Assembly (NCBI GenBank): GCA_044224215.1
Contig: JBGAKX010000105.1
Location: 1 to 15,471 of the forward strand
Length of the DNA: 15,471 nt
Direction of reading: 5' to 3'
From: DAOMFM01 sp035429825
GTDB lineage: Bacteria; Acidobacteriota; Blastocatellia; UBA7656; JADIYM01
Position numbers and translations under genes: made by a program
Shown: positions 13,476 through 15,471 of the stretch, piece by piece
Layout of the letters: every line of letters begins with the position of its first letter
Numbering within the stretch: the stretch's first letter is position 1
Notes under the pieces: model-generated
What the model saw: only the letters and a program-made list of their open reading frames with translations
Database searches by the model: none
Told to the model about the DNA's origin: nothing

Positions 13476-14810
13476 TTACTCCTCCAGCCGCTTGTGCGTG
13501 AACGGCCGAGCATTCGGTCCGGTGTAGTCGGCGACGACGTGTCCCGCGCCGACGAGCTTGTACTTGTAGGTCACCAGGCCATCGAGCCCGACGGGGCCGC
13601 GGGGGTGCAGCTTTCCGGTCGCGATGCCGACTTCGGCGCCGAATCCATAACGGAATCCGTCGGCAAAGCGCGTCGACGCGTTCCAGTAGACGCCAGCCGA
13701 ATCGACGTCGCGAAAGAACCGTGCAAATGCCGCGGGCGTTCGCGTGATGATGGCGTCGGTGTGGCCCGAGCCATACGTCGCGATGTGTTCGATCGCGTCG
13801 TCGATCGTGTCGACGACACGGACCGAAACGATCAGGTCCGAGTACTCCGCTGCCCAGTCATCGTCCGTTGCGGCAGCGACGTACGCTCGGCCTGCGATGT
13901 CGCGTGTTCGCTGGTCGCCTCTCACTTCGACGCCGGCCCGCAGCAGATCCGCCACGAGATCCGGAACGAGCCGGTCTGCGACCGACGTGTGCACGAGAAT
14001 CGTCTCGACGGCATTGCACGCCGAAGGATATGTCGCCTTTGCGTCGACGGCGATGGCGCGCGCCATCGCGAGATCGGCCGACTCGTCGACGTAGACGTGG
14101 CACACTCCCGCGGCATGACCGAGCACGGGAATCGTCGTGCTCTGCTGGATGTGCCGCACGAACTCGTTCGAGCCGCGCGGGATGATCAGGTCGACAAGGC
14201 CAGATGCGGCGAGCAGCGCCGGGACGTCTTCGCGGCCGCCGAGCAAGGCAAAGGCCTCGGACGGCTGGCCGCCCAGGTCGAGCGCAAGGCACAGGATCTC
14301 GAACAAGGCCCGGTTCGACTGTTCGGCCTCGGCGCCGCCCTTCAGGAGCGCGCCGTTGCCGCTCATCACGGCAAGGGAAGCGATCTGCACGAGCGCGTCG
14401 GGCCGTGACTCGAAGATCACCCCGACGACGCCGATGGGGCAGGTCACGCGATAGAGATTCAGTCCCGCATCGAGCTCCGTCGCGAGCGTGACACGGCCGA
14501 GCGGGTCGTCAAGCGAGGCGACCTGCCGCACACCTTCGATCATCGCCGTCTGCTTGTCGGCGGTGAGCTTCAATCGATCGAGCGTCGCGCGTGACATCGC
14601 TCCGGTCGCGACCAGTGATTCCGCGTGTGCGACGTCCGCCGCGTTCGCCGCGGCGACGTCGTTGCGACGCTCGTCGAGCATGTCGGCGAAACGCGTGAGG
14701 ATCTCGCGACGGAGTTCGACAGAGAGTCCCGCGAGCACGCGCGCCGCGCGCTTCGCACGCCGAGCGGTCTCGCGAACGCGATCGTCTGCGGTTTTCGGGC
14801 TATCGGCCAT
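13476..14810 (-). CDS. proA: Glutamate-5-semialdehyde dehydrogenase (gamma-glutamyl phosphate reductase)
   Basis: The 444-residue protein reduces gamma-glutamyl phosphate to glutamate 5-semialdehyde with NADPH, the second step of proline synthesis. Visible blocks are the cofactor-binding CPIGVVGVIFESRPDALVQ (124-142) and GNGALLKGG (151-159). The catalytic Cys265 is in YPSACNAVETILVH, and the C-terminal block is GAEVGIATGKLHPRGP. I start it at the ATG at 14810, which has GAGGGA 7 bases upstream and gives the normal MADSP N-terminus. The frame is open further upstream, but that stretch is the proB 3' end. It overlaps proB by 11 bases. At 444 residues it is slightly longer than the usual 415-425. 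Confidence 0.97.
   Translation of the reverse strand: MADSPKTADDRVRETARRAKRAARVLAGLSVELRREILTRFADMLDERRNDVAAANAADVAHAESLVATGAMSRATLDRLKLTADKQTAMIEGVRQVASLDDPLGRVTLATELDAGLNLYRVTCPIGVVGVIFESRPDALVQIASLAVMSGNGALLKGGAEAEQSNRALFEILCLALDLGGQPSEAFALLGGREDVPALLAASGLVDLIIPRGSNEFVRHIQQSTTIPVLGHAAGVCHVYVDESADLAMARAIAVDAKATYPSACNAVETILVHTSVADRLVPDLVADLLRAGVEVRGDQRTRDIAGRAYVAAATDDDWAAEYSDLIVSVRVVDTIDDAIEHIATYGSGHTDAIITRTPAAFARFFRDVDSAGVYWNASTRFADGFRYGFGAEVGIATGKLHPRGPVGLDGLVTYKYKLVGAGHVVADYTGPNARPFTHKRLEE
13479..13485 (-). promoter_or_regulatory. proC: Ribosome binding site of proC inside the proA 3' end
   Basis: GGAGGAG encodes part of the last residues (Leu-Glu-Glu) of ProA and also serves as Shine-Dalgarno for the proC ATG 8 bases from its GGAGG. 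This decides the proC start and points to coupled translation. Confidence 0.7.
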
Positions 14811-15471
14811 CGTGGGATCCCTCGAGCACGACGATGTGGTCGCGCGTCGCCACGGTGTCGTACGCGGTGTCGATCCCGGCGACGGGAATCTCGTGAGTCT
14901 TGAGGCCCGAGACGGCACGCGTCTCGGAGCTCGAATAGTTCGTCAGCGCGCGCGCGAACTCATGACCGGATTCGTCGACGATGCTGACGACGTCGCCGCG
15001 CGCGAAGTCGCCACGAACACCGGTGACTCCCGCCGGCAGCAGGCTGGCCTTTCGGCGAAGGATCGCGTCGCGCGCGCCGTCGTTGACGACGACGGCGGCC
15101 GTGACAGTCTTTGCAAACGCGATCCACCGGCGCTTTCCGGAGAGGCCGGGCTGGGGGAGAAACAACGTGCCGACCTCGCGGCCCGCGGCGATGTCGTCGA
15201 TGACGCCGCTCGTGCGGCCGTTCGCGATGATGGTCGCGCATCCCGAGCGCGCCGCGATCTGGGCGGCTTCGAGCTTGGTGCGCATGCCGCCGCGGCCGAC
15301 GCGCGCGCCGCCGGCGACCGCCATGAGCTCGGGCGTGATGTCGGCCACTTCGCGGAGCAGTTCGGGTTGTTCGGACCCGTTGGGATCGCCGGTGAAGAGC
15401 CCGTCGACGTCGGTGAGGATGACGAGGAGGTCGGCTTCGATCTTGCTGGCGATCAGAGCCGACAGCTTGTC
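14800..15471 (-). CDS. proB: Glutamate 5-kinase, C-terminal part (5' end cut by window edge)
   Basis: The 223 residues present phosphorylate glutamate to gamma-glutamyl phosphate as part of ProB, the first and normally feedback-regulated step of proline synthesis. The window enters in the amino acid kinase domain at DKLSALIASKIEADLLVILT, followed by DVDGLFTGDP. GRGGMRTKLEAAQIAARSG and TIIANGR follow. After the kinase domain comes a PUA domain (about the last 80-90 residues, GVRGDFARGDVVSIVDESG onward), so this is the long ProB form. The stop lies inside the proA start region (11-base overlap). About 140-150 N-terminal residues should lie outside the window. Confidence 0.95.
   Translation of the reverse strand, partial: DKLSALIASKIEADLLVILTDVDGLFTGDPNGSEQPELLREVADITPELMAVAGGARVGRGGMRTKLEAAQIAARSGCATIIANGRTSGVIDDIAAGREVGTLFLPQPGLSGKRRWIAFAKTVTAAVVVNDGARDAILRRKASLLPAGVTGVRGDFARGDVVSIVDESGHEFARALTNYSSSETRAVSGLKTHEIPVAGIDTAYDTVATRDHIVVLEGSHDGR

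Noticed and set aside
13038..14408. Plus-strand open frame of 456 codons opposite proC and proA
   Set aside because: It crosses the proA-proC boundary and shows no family features.
14811..14918. Upstream extension of proA
   Set aside because: The added 36 residues are the proB 3' end read in another frame. The ATG at 14810 has a good ribosome site and a normal N-terminus.

Overview
The window is GC-rich (roughly 60-65% by eye) and comes from a free-living, probably Gram-negative heterotroph with a two-membrane envelope, since two of its hydrolases carry export signals. The gene set and the sequence style (a ProC ending of the TTPAGCTIDGLLELEEG type, a CocE-like serine hydrolase, a YtcJ-like amidohydrolase) would suit Acidobacteriota such as Vicinamibacteria. 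That placement is inference, because there is no rRNA or marker gene here. Nearly everything is on the minus strand. The long plus-strand open frames are antisense shadows of high-GC genes.

Reading leftward along the minus strand from the right edge, the first block is a compact proline operon, proB (5' end outside the window), proA and proC (15471 to 12654). ProB and proA overlap by 11 bases, and three bases separate proA from proC. A small four-helix membrane protein of unknown function (12044-12517) is the only plus-strand gene and converges on proC. Divergent from it are a secreted metal-dependent amidohydrolase of the YtcJ/Amidohydro_3 type (10217-11902) and an ACS-family MFS transporter (8795-10123), which look like a hydrolyse-then-import pair.

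The next block is a carbon-and-energy module: phosphoketolase xfp (6018-8441), acetate kinase ackA (4706-5917) and glycogen phosphorylase glgP (2116-4632). Together they could turn stored glycogen into sugar phosphates, split these to acetyl phosphate, and convert acetyl phosphate to acetate and ATP without CoA or phosphotransacetylase. The left edge holds an exported serine hydrolase of the CocE/NonD family (1-1918). Its residue spacings match my recollection of alpha-amino acid ester hydrolases, the enzymes known for acting on beta-lactam antibiotics. Its last few residues lie outside the window.

The most notable non-coding signal is a family of three 86-bp elements (2024-2109, 8699-8784, 12525-12610). 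Each consists of two short hairpins in inverted orientation, joined by a 34-base spacer and bounded by the terminal inverted repeat AACGCAGAGCCGATC. Each lies 6-10 bases beyond a stop codon. They look like REPINs (paired REP sequences) and imply a RAYT-type transposase elsewhere in the genome. A separate perfect 17-bp hairpin sits beside the first copy. I see no CRISPR array, tRNA, rRNA, phage or insertion-sequence gene, and no unambiguous multi-gene novel system.
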